This document shows, piece after piece, positions 16,254-25,506 of a stretch of 40,568 nucleotides of DNA. The translations under genes were made by a program, and so were the position numbers. The notes below the pieces were generated by a model. The model saw only the letters and a list, made by a program, of their open reading frames with translations. It made no database searches and was not told the origin of the DNA. How positions within the stretch are numbered: the stretch's first letter is position 1; each line of letters opens with the position of its first letter. This DNA comes from CAYQVO01 sp964421085 (GTDB lineage Bacteria > Bdellovibrionota_C > UBA2361 > CAYQVO01): the NCBI GenBank assembly GCA_964421085.1, contig CAYQVO010000037.1:1-40568 (forward strand). The letters are read 5' to 3'.

Positions 16254-16905
16254 CTCAACGACATCTGAAAATAAGGGGGCCGCGGGCGCCTGCACGGCAA
16301 ATCAGTATCTCAAGCGTCTTCCTAACTGGCTCACCTATCTTCGAATGGGCCTGATACCTTTTTTTGTCATTCTTCTCATTAATCCTACCGAATGGATGGC
16401 AAAGGCCGCAGCCTTTGTTTTCGTGGTTGCTGCCATCACAGATTTTTTCGACGGCTATATTGCAAGGCGGGTGGGAGCAGTAACTGATTTTGGAAAGCTG
16501 ATGGATCCTCTCGTCGACAAAATGCTTGTTTTGTCGGCCCTTATAATGCTCACCTCGATGAGGTCCGAGCTTTCAGCAGCACCCTGGGTGCCGGGGTGGA
16601 TTGTTGTGCTCATTGTCGTGCGCGAGGTATGGGTCACCGGACTTCGGGGTGTCGCGGCAAGCCGGGGAGTCGTTGTTCCCGCCGGCATCTGGGGAAAACT
16701 GAAAAGCTGTCTCCAGATGACAGGGATTGTTCTGGTTCTTCTTTACGATGTGAAGATAACGCTCTTCTGGATTACCCTCACAAGCCAGGTCTGGGGGCTG
16801 AATTTGCTCCTGCTCTCAATTGTATCGGGTTATATCGGGGCATACGATTACACCGCGAGGATTTTGTTTGCCGGGGAAGAAGAAGCGGCGCCTGAAAAGT
16901 CTTGA
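16231..16905 (+). CDS. pgsA: CDP-diacylglycerol-glycerol-3-phosphate 3-phosphatidyltransferase
   Basis: Inner-membrane enzyme that makes phosphatidylglycerol phosphate from CDP-diacylglycerol and glycerol 3-phosphate. The CDP-alcohol phosphotransferase signature is complete: D71-x2-D74-G75-x2-A78-R79-x8-G88-x3-D92-x3-D96. Several hydrophobic segments flank it, as in the family. The gene overlaps the transglycosylase by 23 bp. The ATG at 16231 is used here. A second ATG at 16246 overlaps the upstream stop and is also possible. The length of 224 residues is slightly long because of a polar N-terminus. Other CDP-alcohol transferases share the signature, but PgsA is the best fit. Confidence 0.85.
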   Translation: MKRLVMADSTTSENKGAAGACTANQYLKRLPNWLTYLRMGLIPFFVILLINPTEWMAKAAAFVFVVAAITDFFDGYIARRVGAVTDFGKLMDPLVDKMLVLSALIMLTSMRSELSAAPWVPGWIVVLIVVREVWVTGLRGVAASRGVVVPAGIWGKLKSCLQMTGIVLVLLYDVKITLFWITLTSQVWGLNLLLLSIVSGYIGAYDYTARILFAGEEEAAPEKS

Positions 16906-16978
16906 AACGATTCGAGTTTTGTCCTGAGACAGGCCGCGCTTGTCGTCTCCCGGCGCCGCCCCGAAGGAACTCTTTCGT

Positions 16979-17006
16979 TTGACAAATAACCCCGGTATAT
17001 TACTAT
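16979..17006 (+). promoter_or_regulatory. Candidate sigma-70 promoter for smc-ftsY
   Basis: A perfect -35 TTGACA (16979-16984) is separated by 16 bp from a -10 TACTAT (17001-17006). The smc ATG follows about 36 bp later. No other promoter of this quality is seen in the 137-bp gap after pgsA, and it would serve the smc-ftsY pair. Confidence 0.55.
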
Positions 17007-17042
17007 CTCCTCAGCAGTTTTAATTCATTTAAAGTAACTGTC

Positions 17043-20000
17043 ATGCGAGTAACCCGCCTTGAAATCTTCGGCTTTAAATCGTTCATGGATCGCCTCGTAC
17101 TTCCCCTTGAAGGGGGAGTGACCGGAGTAGTCGGTCCTAATGGCTGCGGGAAGTCCAACATCGTAGATGCCATCAGGTGGATTCTCGGAGAAACCCGTGC
17201 GAGCAGTCTCCGGGGAGGAGTGCTCGAAGATGTGATTTTCAACGGTACCGACAAACTCAGACCACTCGGACTTGCGGAAGTAAGCATGGTTATCAGGGCA
17301 AACGGGCCGAACCTTCTTGCCGACATGCATCTGCCGATGCTCGAAATAGATGCGATTCTGGAAGAAGCGATGAAGGAGGTCCCGGATCAGATCGAAGAAC
17401 CGGAACAGGAAGAACGTCCGAAGCTCACAGTAATCGCAGGCGGACTCGACGGGAAAAACGCCGGTGATGAACGCACTGAAGAGCAGCAAAGCGCGGCGCC
17501 TTCGGAGGCGGCGGCGATGGCGGCGAAGCAGTTTCCCTGGCTTCACCAGGCGAATGAAGTGCAGATTACAAGAAGACTTTACCGGAGCGGCGATTCCGAA
17601 TTCTTCATCAACCGTATCCCGTGCAGGCTCAAAGACATCAAGGATCTTTTCAGGGCGATGGGCATTGCGGCCAGAGGTTATACGCTTGTGGCCCAGGGAG
17701 AGGTGGCGCGAATTGTGACATCGAAGCCGCAGGAGCGCCGGTACATCCTCGAGGAAGCAGCAGGCGTGCACGGCTTTCGCGACAAGATCGCCACGGCAGA
17801 AAGACGGCTTGCAGATACTGAGCAGAATGTCGCCCGGATAAACGACATCATCAAAGAAGTCGAAAGACAGGTCGGAGTTCTGAAGCGTCAGGCTGAGCGC
17901 GCGAGAAACCGGCAGGCGCTCAAGGACCAGATTCAGGAGCGCGACATGGCCCTGTTCCGCGACTCGCTCGTCACTTTTTCCCGGCGCCGGGACGACGTCG
18001 ATGCAAGAAGCCGAAAAGGAAAGGCGGATGCCGTCCGCGCGGAAAACGCGCTTCAGGCGGCTTCGGGCCTTGAAATGGCGGCACGCGGCGAGCTGATGCA
18101 GGTGGATATAGAGAGCGATACTCTGCGGTTGAAGATAGATGCGATCAAAGAAGAGCTTCATAACAAGGCTCGTCAGTGTGCGGACACAAGGTCGCGAATA
18201 AACGAGCTTCGCGCATTCCAGCAGGGCAAAAAGACGGAAATTCAGCGTCTTGAAGAGCGGAGCGCCACGCTGCTGCAGAGAAAAGAAGACTGTGCGCGGG
18301 AAATCGAGAAGCTCCGGAAGGATGAGGCGGCTACGGCTCTTCGTCTCCAGAACACTGAAGGGACGAGCAGGGAAGATCTGCAGAGGCTCGATGCCGTGCT
18401 GCAGGAGCTCCGAAACGATCTGCGGAAAAAAGAGAGTGAACTGCGAACAGTGCGCGACGAGCTTATTTCGCGGCAAAGTTCTCTCGATTCGATCGAGCAA
18501 CAGATGATCAGCGCGTCGCCGCTTGCGAGACTCGAGGAAACCGCGAGGCCGGCAGGCGCTTCAGGCAGCGACGCTCTGCAGTCGAAGGACTTCAAGATGC
18601 TTGTGGAGGGTCTCGTTGTTCCGCCCGGTGTTTCAAAGGCGCTCCAGGCAGTCCTTGCAGAGCGGGCCGCTTATCTGATCAGCGGGGATCCTCACGCGCT
18701 CGGCGCCCGGTTCTCCCACAGAGCGAGAGAAGTCGATCCTGAGAACAAAAAGGGTCTTGGCCTTGGTGCGTACAGAAGCGGAAACCGGGAGCCGAATATT
18801 CCGGAAGGGGTTCCGTTTCAGTCGCTTCTGCGGCGGATTGAGGTTGCGGATTCATACCGGCACGCGGTGTTTCCGCTTCTCGAAAAGTGCTTTATCGTCG
18901 AAACGGTCGATTCTGCGGTGAAGTACTTCGGGAACGCGACAGACGGGGGAGAAGCGGCGCCTGAGGGACTGACTCTTGTGACACTGGACGGCGACATTGT
19001 CACAGCCGACAGCTTTTTCTCCTTCCGTCACCAGGGAGGACTCATTCATCTCAAAAACCGGGCTGTCGATTTCGAGCGGCGCATCGCCGAACTTTCGGCA
19101 ATGCAGAGCGGACTCGAACGGGTGCGGGACGAGATTGCGGCAAATGTCGCAGGTGCGGAACAGCGGCACAAGGAAGCGGTTGCAGAGGCGGGAAGAAGAC
19201 ATGCTGTCGTAAAGGAACTCAGCGCGCAGCTTGGTTCGTTGAGGGGCAAGCTGCAGTCGGAGGAACGCCTCTCCCGGCAGATCGCGTCAGACATGGAAAA
19301 GACAGCGGGACAGATCGGCGAGGCCCTTTCGAAGATCACAGAGTATGAACAGGAAGAGGAGATCGTCACTGCGCAATTCGACGCGATTGCTTCTACCGAC
19401 GATCGTGATCTCAGAAAAGAACTGGATGAACTGAACGCCGGCTGCGCCGAAATCGATAAGCGGAGAAAAGAAGGACGATCCGCGCTCGAGTCGCTTTCAG
19501 AAGAGGTGCGCCGGTCTCGCCGGAGCGTGGACGACGCCCGCGCGGAAGCATCGCAGGTTGAGCTTGCCGTGCAGAAGCTTTCGCTCGAGCACGATGCGCT
19601 CAAAGAGAAGGTGTGCAACGAGTACGGTGAGGGCGTATATCAGGAGGTGATGTCCTCATTTGCCGGCAGCGCGCCGCTTGACGGGGAAACCAGGGAGAAG
19701 TACCGCGCCGATGTGCAGCGCCTCCGGGAAAGGATTCTCAGGGAAGGGGATGTCGATCCTGAATCAGTCGACAGGTATGAAGCCGAGCGCGAACGCCTTG
19801 TGGATCTCAAAGCGCAGCGTGACGATCTCGAAAAAGCGGCTGTTACGCTGAAAAAGACCGTGGCGAAACTTACCGACACCGCGGAGAAGCGTTTCGTATC
19901 GGTTTTCAGCGCGGTAGAAAAGAATTTTTCACGCCTTATTCCGCAGCTTTTCGGCGGCGGGAAAGGAAGCATAGAGCTGCTCGATCCGTCGAAGCCGCTC

Positions 20001-20357
20001 GATTCAGGGATTGAAATCATCATGCGTCCGCCGGGCAAGAAGCCGAAGAGCATCGACCTCCTGTCTGGAGGCGAAAAAGCGCTTACAGCGATTGCTCTTA
20101 TTGTAGCCATGTTCCTCGAACGGCCGAGCCCGCTGTGCGTGCTGGATGAGGTGGACGCGCCGCTCGACGATGCCAATCTGCTCCGTTTCCTCTCCCTGGT
20201 GAAGGAAATGAGCTCAAGGACGCAGTTCATCATGATCACGCACAACAAGCAGAGCATGGCAGTAGCAGACCATCTCGTGGGAGTGACTATGGAGGAGCCC
20301 GGAGCATCAAAGATCATCTCGGTCTCGCTTCAGGAAGCATATAGTCAGGTTGCGTGA
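17043..20357 (+). CDS. smc: Chromosome segregation ATPase SMC with an insertion in the N-terminal head
   Basis: Structural maintenance of chromosomes protein, 1104 residues. It has Walker A GPNGCGKSNI (31-40), the AQGEVARIVTSKPQERR and EEAAGVHGFR segments, long coiled coils at about 245-510 and 670-930, and a hinge at about 517-665. The C-terminal head has signature LLSGGEKAL near 1005 and Walker B LCVLDEVDAPLDDAN near 1031. Two features stand out. The coiled coils are shorter than in the usual ~1180-residue SMC. A ~75-residue acidic, low-complexity insertion sits at about 92-168 between AEVSMVI and the conserved ITRRLYRSGDSEFFIN. The reading frame is continuous through it. ftsY follows 54 bp downstream, an arrangement also known from Firmicutes. 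No scpA or scpB is nearby. Confidence 0.96.
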   Translation: MRVTRLEIFGFKSFMDRLVLPLEGGVTGVVGPNGCGKSNIVDAIRWILGETRASSLRGGVLEDVIFNGTDKLRPLGLAEVSMVIRANGPNLLADMHLPMLEIDAILEEAMKEVPDQIEEPEQEERPKLTVIAGGLDGKNAGDERTEEQQSAAPSEAAAMAAKQFPWLHQANEVQITRRLYRSGDSEFFINRIPCRLKDIKDLFRAMGIAARGYTLVAQGEVARIVTSKPQERRYILEEAAGVHGFRDKIATAERRLADTEQNVARINDIIKEVERQVGVLKRQAERARNRQALKDQIQERDMALFRDSLVTFSRRRDDVDARSRKGKADAVRAENALQAASGLEMAARGELMQVDIESDTLRLKIDAIKEELHNKARQCADTRSRINELRAFQQGKKTEIQRLEERSATLLQRKEDCAREIEKLRKDEAATALRLQNTEGTSREDLQRLDAVLQELRNDLRKKESELRTVRDELISRQSSLDSIEQQMISASPLARLEETARPAGASGSDALQSKDFKMLVEGLVVPPGVSKALQAVLAERAAYLISGDPHALGARFSHRAREVDPENKKGLGLGAYRSGNREPNIPEGVPFQSLLRRIEVADSYRHAVFPLLEKCFIVETVDSAVKYFGNATDGGEAAPEGLTLVTLDGDIVTADSFFSFRHQGGLIHLKNRAVDFERRIAELSAMQSGLERVRDEIAANVAGAEQRHKEAVAEAGRRHAVVKELSAQLGSLRGKLQSEERLSRQIASDMEKTAGQIGEALSKITEYEQEEEIVTAQFDAIASTDDRDLRKELDELNAGCAEIDKRRKEGRSALESLSEEVRRSRRSVDDARAEASQVELAVQKLSLEHDALKEKVCNEYGEGVYQEVMSSFAGSAPLDGETREKYRADVQRLRERILREGDVDPESVDRYEAERERLVDLKAQRDDLEKAAVTLKKTVAKLTDTAEKRFVSVFSAVEKNFSRLIPQLFGGGKGSIELLDPSKPLDSGIEIIMRPPGKKPKSIDLLSGGEKALTAIALIVAMFLERPSPLCVLDEVDAPLDDANLLRFLSLVKEMSSRTQFIMITHNKQSMAVADHLVGVTMEEPGASKIISVSLQEAYSQVA

Positions 20358-20411
20358 TCCGCCTTCGCTGCTTTGCAGCTTTGGCGGGACAAGCTGGAAA
20401 GGAGAAAGAAA

Positions 20412-21737
20412 ATGGATTCTCTCTATGCGTTCGTCGAAGGCATTACTGCAGATATTGCCCAGTCTGATCAGATAACCCTTCTTACCATCGCCGTTGCCCT
20501 GCTGGCGCTTCTTATGGCCGTCCGGGCAGGACGGAAAGCAAAGTTGACTGAAGTGGAGAGCGAAAGCGAAGAACTGCTGAAAAGCGGAGTTCAGGGAAAG
20601 ATTGCGCGGCTCGAGCGAAGCCTCAATGAGCTCCGTACTGAGGTGCTGCGTGAAATCGCCCTGCTGACAAATGAAAAACCGGCGGCTGCCGAGGAAGAGG
20701 AAGAAGAGCTGCCGGCGGTCCCGGAGGAAGAGCCGTCTGCGCCGTCCGCGGAGAATCTTTCCATCCGTCTCGAAAAAACGCGAAGTGGATTTCTCGACAG
20801 GATCAAGGGACTTTTCGCGACAAAGACGAAACTCGACAGCGAAACGCTGGAGGAGCTTGAAGCCCTGCTTATTTCAAGCGACCTCGGTGTCCGGACAACG
20901 GCGCAGCTCCTCGATGATCTGAAAAAACGAATCGAAGAGGGTGCCGAGCTGAATCAGGACGGGCTGAAGATCGCGCTGAAAGACGGGATCGTGCGCATAC
21001 TCACCGAAAACGTCACTGAACCTGCGGAAATTCAGGCAGCGAAGGCAGATGGCAGGCCGAGAGTCGTGCTCATTGTCGGAATAAATGGAACGGGAAAGAC
21101 GACAAGCGTCGCGAAGCTTGCTCATTCGCTCAAAGCAAAGGGCGCAAAAGTTCTTGTTGTCGCGGCTGACACTTTCCGGGCGGCGGCAGTTGAGCAGCTC
21201 ACCGAGTGGGCTTCCAGAATAGGTGTGCCGGTCGTATCCGGAAAACCGGAGGCGCGTCCGCAGACTGTCGTGTTCGACGCAATGCAGAAGGGGGTCGACG
21301 AAGATTTCGATGTTATTGTCGTCGATACCGCGGGCAGGCTTCACACAAAGTCTAATCTCATGCAGGAGCTCGAGGGAATCGGCAACATAATAAAGCGCTT
21401 CAACAGCACCGGCGCCGATGAGACCCTCCTCGTTCTTGACGGCGCGGCCGGACAGAATGCTCTTCAGCAGGCGAAGGAATTTCATGAGGCGGTTCCGCTT
21501 TCCGGGGTTGTCGTCACAAAGCTCGACGGCACGCCAAAGGGCGGGATTGTCGTCGCAGTGAAGGATGAGATTGGAATTCCAGTGCGCTACATCGGCGTCG
21601 GAGAAGGACAGGACGACCTGCGGCCCTTTGATGCGGAGGCCTTTGCGCGTGCCATATTGGGTGAAGAGAAAGAACCGAAGAAGGTGACGTCATCACACGC
21701 ACGCAAAAGACGGCGCAGGAAGGCGGCCGGGGAATAG
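20412..21737 (+). CDS. ftsY: Signal recognition particle receptor FtsY
   Basis: GTPase receptor that docks SRP-ribosome complexes at the membrane. The chosen ATG at 20412 has a GGAGAAAG Shine-Dalgarno (20401-20408) and gives 441 residues. A longer TTG start at 20373 is unlikely. An N-terminal membrane helix (LLTIAVALLALLMAV) is followed by an acidic Glu/Pro-rich A domain and then the NG domain. G motifs are GINGTGKTTSVAKLAH, ADTFRAAAVEQL, VVDTAGRLHT and TKLDGTPKGG, ending in GVGEGQDDLRPFD. The C-terminus has a basic tail (RKRRRRK). A true transmembrane helix before the A domain is less common than a peripheral amphipathic anchor but occurs in some phyla. Confidence 0.95.
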   Translation: MDSLYAFVEGITADIAQSDQITLLTIAVALLALLMAVRAGRKAKLTEVESESEELLKSGVQGKIARLERSLNELRTEVLREIALLTNEKPAAAEEEEEELPAVPEEEPSAPSAENLSIRLEKTRSGFLDRIKGLFATKTKLDSETLEELEALLISSDLGVRTTAQLLDDLKKRIEEGAELNQDGLKIALKDGIVRILTENVTEPAEIQAAKADGRPRVVLIVGINGTGKTTSVAKLAHSLKAKGAKVLVVAADTFRAAAVEQLTEWASRIGVPVVSGKPEARPQTVVFDAMQKGVDEDFDVIVVDTAGRLHTKSNLMQELEGIGNIIKRFNSTGADETLLVLDGAAGQNALQQAKEFHEAVPLSGVVVTKLDGTPKGGIVVAVKDEIGIPVRYIGVGEGQDDLRPFDAEAFARAILGEEKEPKKVTSSHARKRRRRKAAGE

Positions 21738-21776
21738 CTGCCTGCATTTTGATGAAAAACGCATTAACTGAAAAAA

Positions 21777-22022
21777 ATGAAGTCGTTGCAGGTCCGCGAG
21801 ATTCCTTTGCACATTTATAACGCACTCAAGGAAAATGCCGAGGCCGAAAGGCGAAGCCCGGCTCAGGAAGCCGTGGCGCTCATGGCAAAGGGATCAGGAC
21901 CTGGCCTTTCCCCGAAAGAGCGGAGAGTCAAACTGTTCAAGGAGTTCCAGGGAATCGAGCTTATTGTGCCGGAGGTTGCCAGCACGATTTGGAGGTATGT
22001 CGAGAGGAAATCCATAGCTTGA
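21777..22022 (+). CDS. VapB/FitA-like ribbon-helix-helix antitoxin
   Basis: Small DNA-binding antitoxin of 81 residues. The N-terminal 40 residues fit an Arc/MetJ-type ribbon-helix-helix: SLQVREIPLHIYNALKENAE, then a helix RSPAQEAVALM. The C-terminal part would bind its toxin. No Shine-Dalgarno is evident before the ATG at 21777. Its stop codon is separated by one base from an ATG for the decayed vapC, the tight spacing usual for vapBC. With the toxin broken, the antitoxin may be a relic or may retain a role against other toxins. Confidence 0.75.
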   Translation: MKSLQVREIPLHIYNALKENAEAERRSPAQEAVALMAKGSGPGLSPKERRVKLFKEFQGIELIVPEVASTIWRYVERKSIA

Positions 22023-22023
22023 G

Positions 22024-22265
22024 ATGAAGTTCCTCGCCTCCTCTGTTTTGTGAAAAAGATTCCGGATTCTCTGCTGAGTTCGTCGTCTTTAATTCTCGAA
22101 GCGCTCGATCTGGCTGTAATTTCCCGTCACCCTGTCCATGATTGTGTTTATCTCGCTGCGTCCCGCCGTGAAAGCGGCACTCTTCTGACCTGCGACAAAA
22201 AGCTTTTTCAGTCAGCGCGAAAACTTCGCATACGGGCCAGGTACTTCGGGGACAGTTGTTCCTGA
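22024..22265 (+). pseudogene. Decayed VapC PIN-domain toxin
   Basis: The ATG at 22024, one base after the antitoxin stop, reads MKFLASSVL and then hits a TGA at 22051-22053. The start looks like a PIN toxin N-terminus (usual pattern MxFLxDSSVLL) but lacks the first catalytic Asp. In another frame, from 22050 to 22265, a typical PIN C-terminal half appears: LALDLAVIS-like helix, HDCVYLAASRRESGTLLTCD and a final helix. About 60 central residues, including the other acidic residues, are missing. The gene has therefore suffered a deletion with frameshift and should be inactive as an RNase. A 182-bp gap with nothing recognisable follows. Confidence 0.7.
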
Positions 22266-22456
22266 CGCAGTCACCGGCAAAGAGCGCGCACGGGCCGCTT
22301 TCCCGTTCACAACATGCCGCCGGAACTGAGAAATTTCTTCAATTCCCCGCTCAATTTCCCCTTTTTTCCTGATACGGGACCGCTGCTTCCGCGGATATTA
22401 CAGACAGATAAACACGCATAAGCAGTGCGCGTAATCTAACTTTTGAATTGCTGAGA

Positions 22457-23737
22457 ATGAAATATCTAATATTCTTCGCCACTTGCCTGCCCGTGCTTGC
22501 TTCAGCGCAGGGGTACAGACTCTTTGCCCAGGAAATGAGCGGCCAACTCGGTGCAAAGCCCAAAGTCGAAGAGGTGAAGACAGAGGAAGGAGACTTCGAC
22601 ATATCAAAAGAACAGCAGAAACATGGCCGGACAGCGGAGGAACTCTTCGACCGAATCGACCCGATGTTTCCAAAGGACTCAGCGGCGACAACCTTCGCAA
22701 AAGAAGTCACATTCGGCGGAAACACCTCAGTCGGCACTTTCGATGAAACCGCAGGCGTTCGTGTGAAACCCACCCCGAAAGCGGCAAAGAAGGGAAAGGA
22801 CGGAAAAAGCCTTATAAGCGACAAATTCAAAAATCCCTATCCGAAGACACGCGATGAGATCATCGAAGCAATCGGCGACCCGAGCGAGGATACGCCCCTT
22901 AAAGCAGTAGAAAGCGCTCCTCCCGGATTTCAAGGCATGCTCGCATCCCTTCAGGCGGGAGATCAGGAGCTCGCGCTTTCTTATGCGAGACAGTATGTCC
23001 GCTATGTCAAAAGCGTCGGAGACCAGCTTACTACAGTAAGCAGGATATCGCGCGTGGCACGGCAGCTCGAGGGAATGGCGCCGCCTCCCGGTGAAGAAGA
23101 CGAAGGAAGCGATGAATATGCGGAACTGGTGCGGAAGGATCTCGAAAAGATCCGCGGCGAATCCGAAGACGGCCTCTACATTTCGCAGCTCGACCCTCAG
23201 GCAAAAGCGCTTCTGAATAAAGCAGCAGAGCAGGAAAGACGCGGAATGCCCCGCGCGACGGCAGTTCCCTCAAGAGAAGAGCAGTTTCCGACAGGTTTTG
23301 AGCCCGACTTCAACGAGGCAAAAGAACGGATGAAAGTCCGTCAGTCTCTTGCGTCGCGCAATATACCGATCGACCGCAATGGAGAGGCGCAGATCTTTCT
23401 ATTCTTCAATCCGTCCGACAAAAAATCCAGGGTCATGGCGCAGCAGGTCGAGATCCTGAAAGCGAGGACTTCTGACATAACCGTGGAAGGAGTTGTTCCC
23501 TGGGAAGGGTTCACCGGGCCTGAAGCAGTGAAGTTTGCTGAGGCGGAAAAGATCACGTTCCCAATCAAGGGCAACCTCAAGCTGTTCGCGAGGCTTGGGA
23601 TAACAGAATATCCATCAACAGTTGTTGTAGCGCCGTCGACCGGAAAGTTCGTCCTGGAAGAAGGGTTCCGCCCATTTTATTACCTGGATGAGCTGGTTAA
23701 AGCAGTGCAGGGGTTTCAAGCGAGGACAAGGGAATAA
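22457..23737 (+). CDS. Secreted TraF/TrbB-like protein with a CxxC-less thioredoxin-like domain
   Basis: Exported protein of 426 residues. A Sec signal peptide is at about residues 1-21 (MKYLIFFATCLPVLASAQG). The middle is polar, rich in Lys, Glu and Pro, with little clear fold. The C-terminal ~115 residues (about 310-425) resemble the thioredoxin-like domain of conjugative TraF/TrbB proteins: AQIFLFFNPSDKKSRVMAQQ, a helical stretch, LGITEYPSTVVV with the cis-Pro, then YYLDELVKAV. The active-site CxxC is absent, so it is structural rather than an oxidoreductase. It starts a run of co-directional genes. I used the ATG at 22457 rather than a TTG nine bases earlier. No strong Shine-Dalgarno is seen. 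The family call is by pattern only. Confidence 0.55.
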   Translation: MKYLIFFATCLPVLASAQGYRLFAQEMSGQLGAKPKVEEVKTEEGDFDISKEQQKHGRTAEELFDRIDPMFPKDSAATTFAKEVTFGGNTSVGTFDETAGVRVKPTPKAAKKGKDGKSLISDKFKNPYPKTRDEIIEAIGDPSEDTPLKAVESAPPGFQGMLASLQAGDQELALSYARQYVRYVKSVGDQLTTVSRISRVARQLEGMAPPPGEEDEGSDEYAELVRKDLEKIRGESEDGLYISQLDPQAKALLNKAAEQERRGMPRATAVPSREEQFPTGFEPDFNEAKERMKVRQSLASRNIPIDRNGEAQIFLFFNPSDKKSRVMAQQVEILKARTSDITVEGVVPWEGFTGPEAVKFAEAEKITFPIKGNLKLFARLGITEYPSTVVVAPSTGKFVLEEGFRPFYYLDELVKAVQGFQARTRE

Positions 23738-23739
23738 GA

Positions 23740-25455
23740 ATGAGAACGAAAGAAATACTTAAGCCTGTTCTTTTTGGAATCCTGGCGGCGGGAACAGCCG
23801 CTCCGGCGTTCTGCCAGTCTGTCGATCCTTCGGATTATTACGATCCCCTGCGGCCGGGAATTTCAGGCGCAATCCAGTCCGCACTTTTGGCCGACCAGGA
23901 CGGCAATTCAACAAGTTTCAACAGCGGTCTCAACTTGAATAATGAAAGTCCCGGTAACAGAGTGCAGTTTGGACTTAAAAGAGACGAGGAGTTTGTGGTG
24001 AACAGCAGGGCGCCTCTGCAGATGATATGGGAAGACGTCGCATCTGCCGGTTCAGTCACGGCGCAGCTTCACAGGAAAGTGATCGGGCAGGCTGATATTG
24101 TATTTGAGAAAATGAATGAACGGCTCGCCGATCCTGCAATTGCGGAATCTGTCACCAGTGCGTGGAGAGACTCAATCCTGATGACACAGGCGAGATATCT
24201 TTCCGACATGCACAGGCGGGAGAAATACCGGAATACAAAATTTGAACAGCTTCTTGGCCAGACTGACGAAGGATGTTTCGCAAGGAAGTTGAAGGAAGTG
24301 TCAACCTACGCCGAAGCGCAGGAATTGTGTTACCAGAGCAATCTCAATGATCCCGTAGCCGGATCGGGTTTCAAGAAACTCCCGGACGGGTCTGAGATGG
24401 TGAAGTTCAGCGATTTCCCTGATCGTGCCAACACCAAAGACAGGATCGACTGGGCGGCGAACGACCCACAGAAAATACTTATGACGGATATAATCTTCAA
24501 TCCTGAGATTATCGCCCACGAGAATGGACAGCCTGGAGATCAAGGATACACCGTCACAAGGCGTCTGCGCGAAGCCTGGAAGGCGCTTATCGGCGATTAT
24601 GTGTGGACGATGGAAAACACGACTGGGAGCGTTAAGCTGACGAGCACACGAGTCGCCCCCACAAAGAGTACCAAGGATGGAAAGACGGGTTTCGACGGAA
24701 TCCAGAGCGTGCTGTTTCAGCAGGTTTACCACGGAATTTATGCGATGGAATATGCTCACTGTCTGGTTGCCAAAGGCAAAGGTGGATCGGTTTTCCCGGC
24801 GACGGGCGGTCCCGACGGCCAGCTGCAGGAATCCGAGTTCTTCACGAGAAAGGGCGTCGGCAATCCTTTGAATACCAAATTTTGGCCGGAAACTGCGGAT
24901 TGGGCGGAATACAAAACGGAAGAGGTGGAAAATGAACCTCTCAGGCTTTTTAAAATGCGTTTCCCTGAACTCGCGGGCAGCCTCTCCATCGGAACTTCGG
25001 CTGCCACCGTTCCCAATGCAGGGTTCTCCTTCAATGGCAAATTCGAAGGTGCTCTCTGGACACTTTTCAGGAAGAACATTCTCGCAGACACGCTTGCCTG
25101 CGACACTTTGAAAAGCTGGAAGGGGACGAAAATTCCGCGCAAAGACTGGACACTGAGACGGCAGATCGAATTCGACAATGACATAATCGAACTTGCCTCT
25201 TTAATTTCGACCGCGCAGGTACTTGGGTTCCTTGATCAGTCGCTCAACCTGATTAACAAGATTTCAAACAAGGTGCTTGATGAGCGGATGGCCGGCAACG
25301 CAAGAGATATGATTATGGAGTTTGCAAACTATGCTCCTGTCACAGACTACTTCATCCAGGCTGTGAATCAGACTCATGCAAAAGCAACGCAGCTTATGCA
25401 GGCAGCCGAATTGGAGCGACGGGGCGAGGGGATTGCACAGGGAGCACAGAAATAA
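23740..25455 (+). CDS. Secreted protein of unknown family, in the traH position
   Basis: Exported protein of 571 residues that I do not recognise. It has a Sec signal peptide (about residues 1-26, ending in PAFCQS), several cysteines (near CFARKL, CYQSN, CLVAKG and CDTLKS) and a helical C-terminal third that includes IELASLISTAQVLGFLDQSL. Its ATG at 23740 follows the previous stop by two bases. In F-type conjugation clusters, traF is followed by traH and traG. This gene has the TraH-like profile of signal peptide, cysteines and helical C-terminus, but no firm sequence match is visible. It is probably periplasmic. Confidence 0.45.
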   Translation: MRTKEILKPVLFGILAAGTAAPAFCQSVDPSDYYDPLRPGISGAIQSALLADQDGNSTSFNSGLNLNNESPGNRVQFGLKRDEEFVVNSRAPLQMIWEDVASAGSVTAQLHRKVIGQADIVFEKMNERLADPAIAESVTSAWRDSILMTQARYLSDMHRREKYRNTKFEQLLGQTDEGCFARKLKEVSTYAEAQELCYQSNLNDPVAGSGFKKLPDGSEMVKFSDFPDRANTKDRIDWAANDPQKILMTDIIFNPEIIAHENGQPGDQGYTVTRRLREAWKALIGDYVWTMENTTGSVKLTSTRVAPTKSTKDGKTGFDGIQSVLFQQVYHGIYAMEYAHCLVAKGKGGSVFPATGGPDGQLQESEFFTRKGVGNPLNTKFWPETADWAEYKTEEVENEPLRLFKMRFPELAGSLSIGTSAATVPNAGFSFNGKFEGALWTLFRKNILADTLACDTLKSWKGTKIPRKDWTLRRQIEFDNDIIELASLISTAQVLGFLDQSLNLINKISNKVLDERMAGNARDMIMEFANYAPVTDYFIQAVNQTHAKATQLMQAAELERRGEGIAQGAQK

Positions 25456-25505
25456 TGACAGCATCGGTATGGCAGGCAAAGAAAGGTTTTGAGGAGCTGA
25501 AATAA
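25455..25505 (+). CDS. Possible 16-codon leader ORF between the traH-position gene and traG-like gene
   Basis: An ATG overlaps the upstream stop codon (TAATG at 25453-25457) and encodes a 16-residue peptide, MTASVWQAKKGFEELK. It ends at 25505, one base before the TraG-like ATG. The GAGGAG Shine-Dalgarno of the next gene lies inside it (25491-25496). It could serve only translational coupling or be an accident of spacing. Confidence 0.18.
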   Translation: MTASVWQAKKGFEELK

Positions 25506-25506
25506 T

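Noticed and set aside
16906..16978. Possible terminator after pgsA
   Set aside because: The only inverted repeat is imperfect (near CGAAGG and CTTTCG) with three T, too weak to call.
17025..18500. 491-codon minus-strand frame covering the start of smc
   Set aside because: The product is rich in Phe, Leu, Arg and Cys, as expected from the complement of a Lys/Glu/Ala-rich gene, and smc itself is certain.
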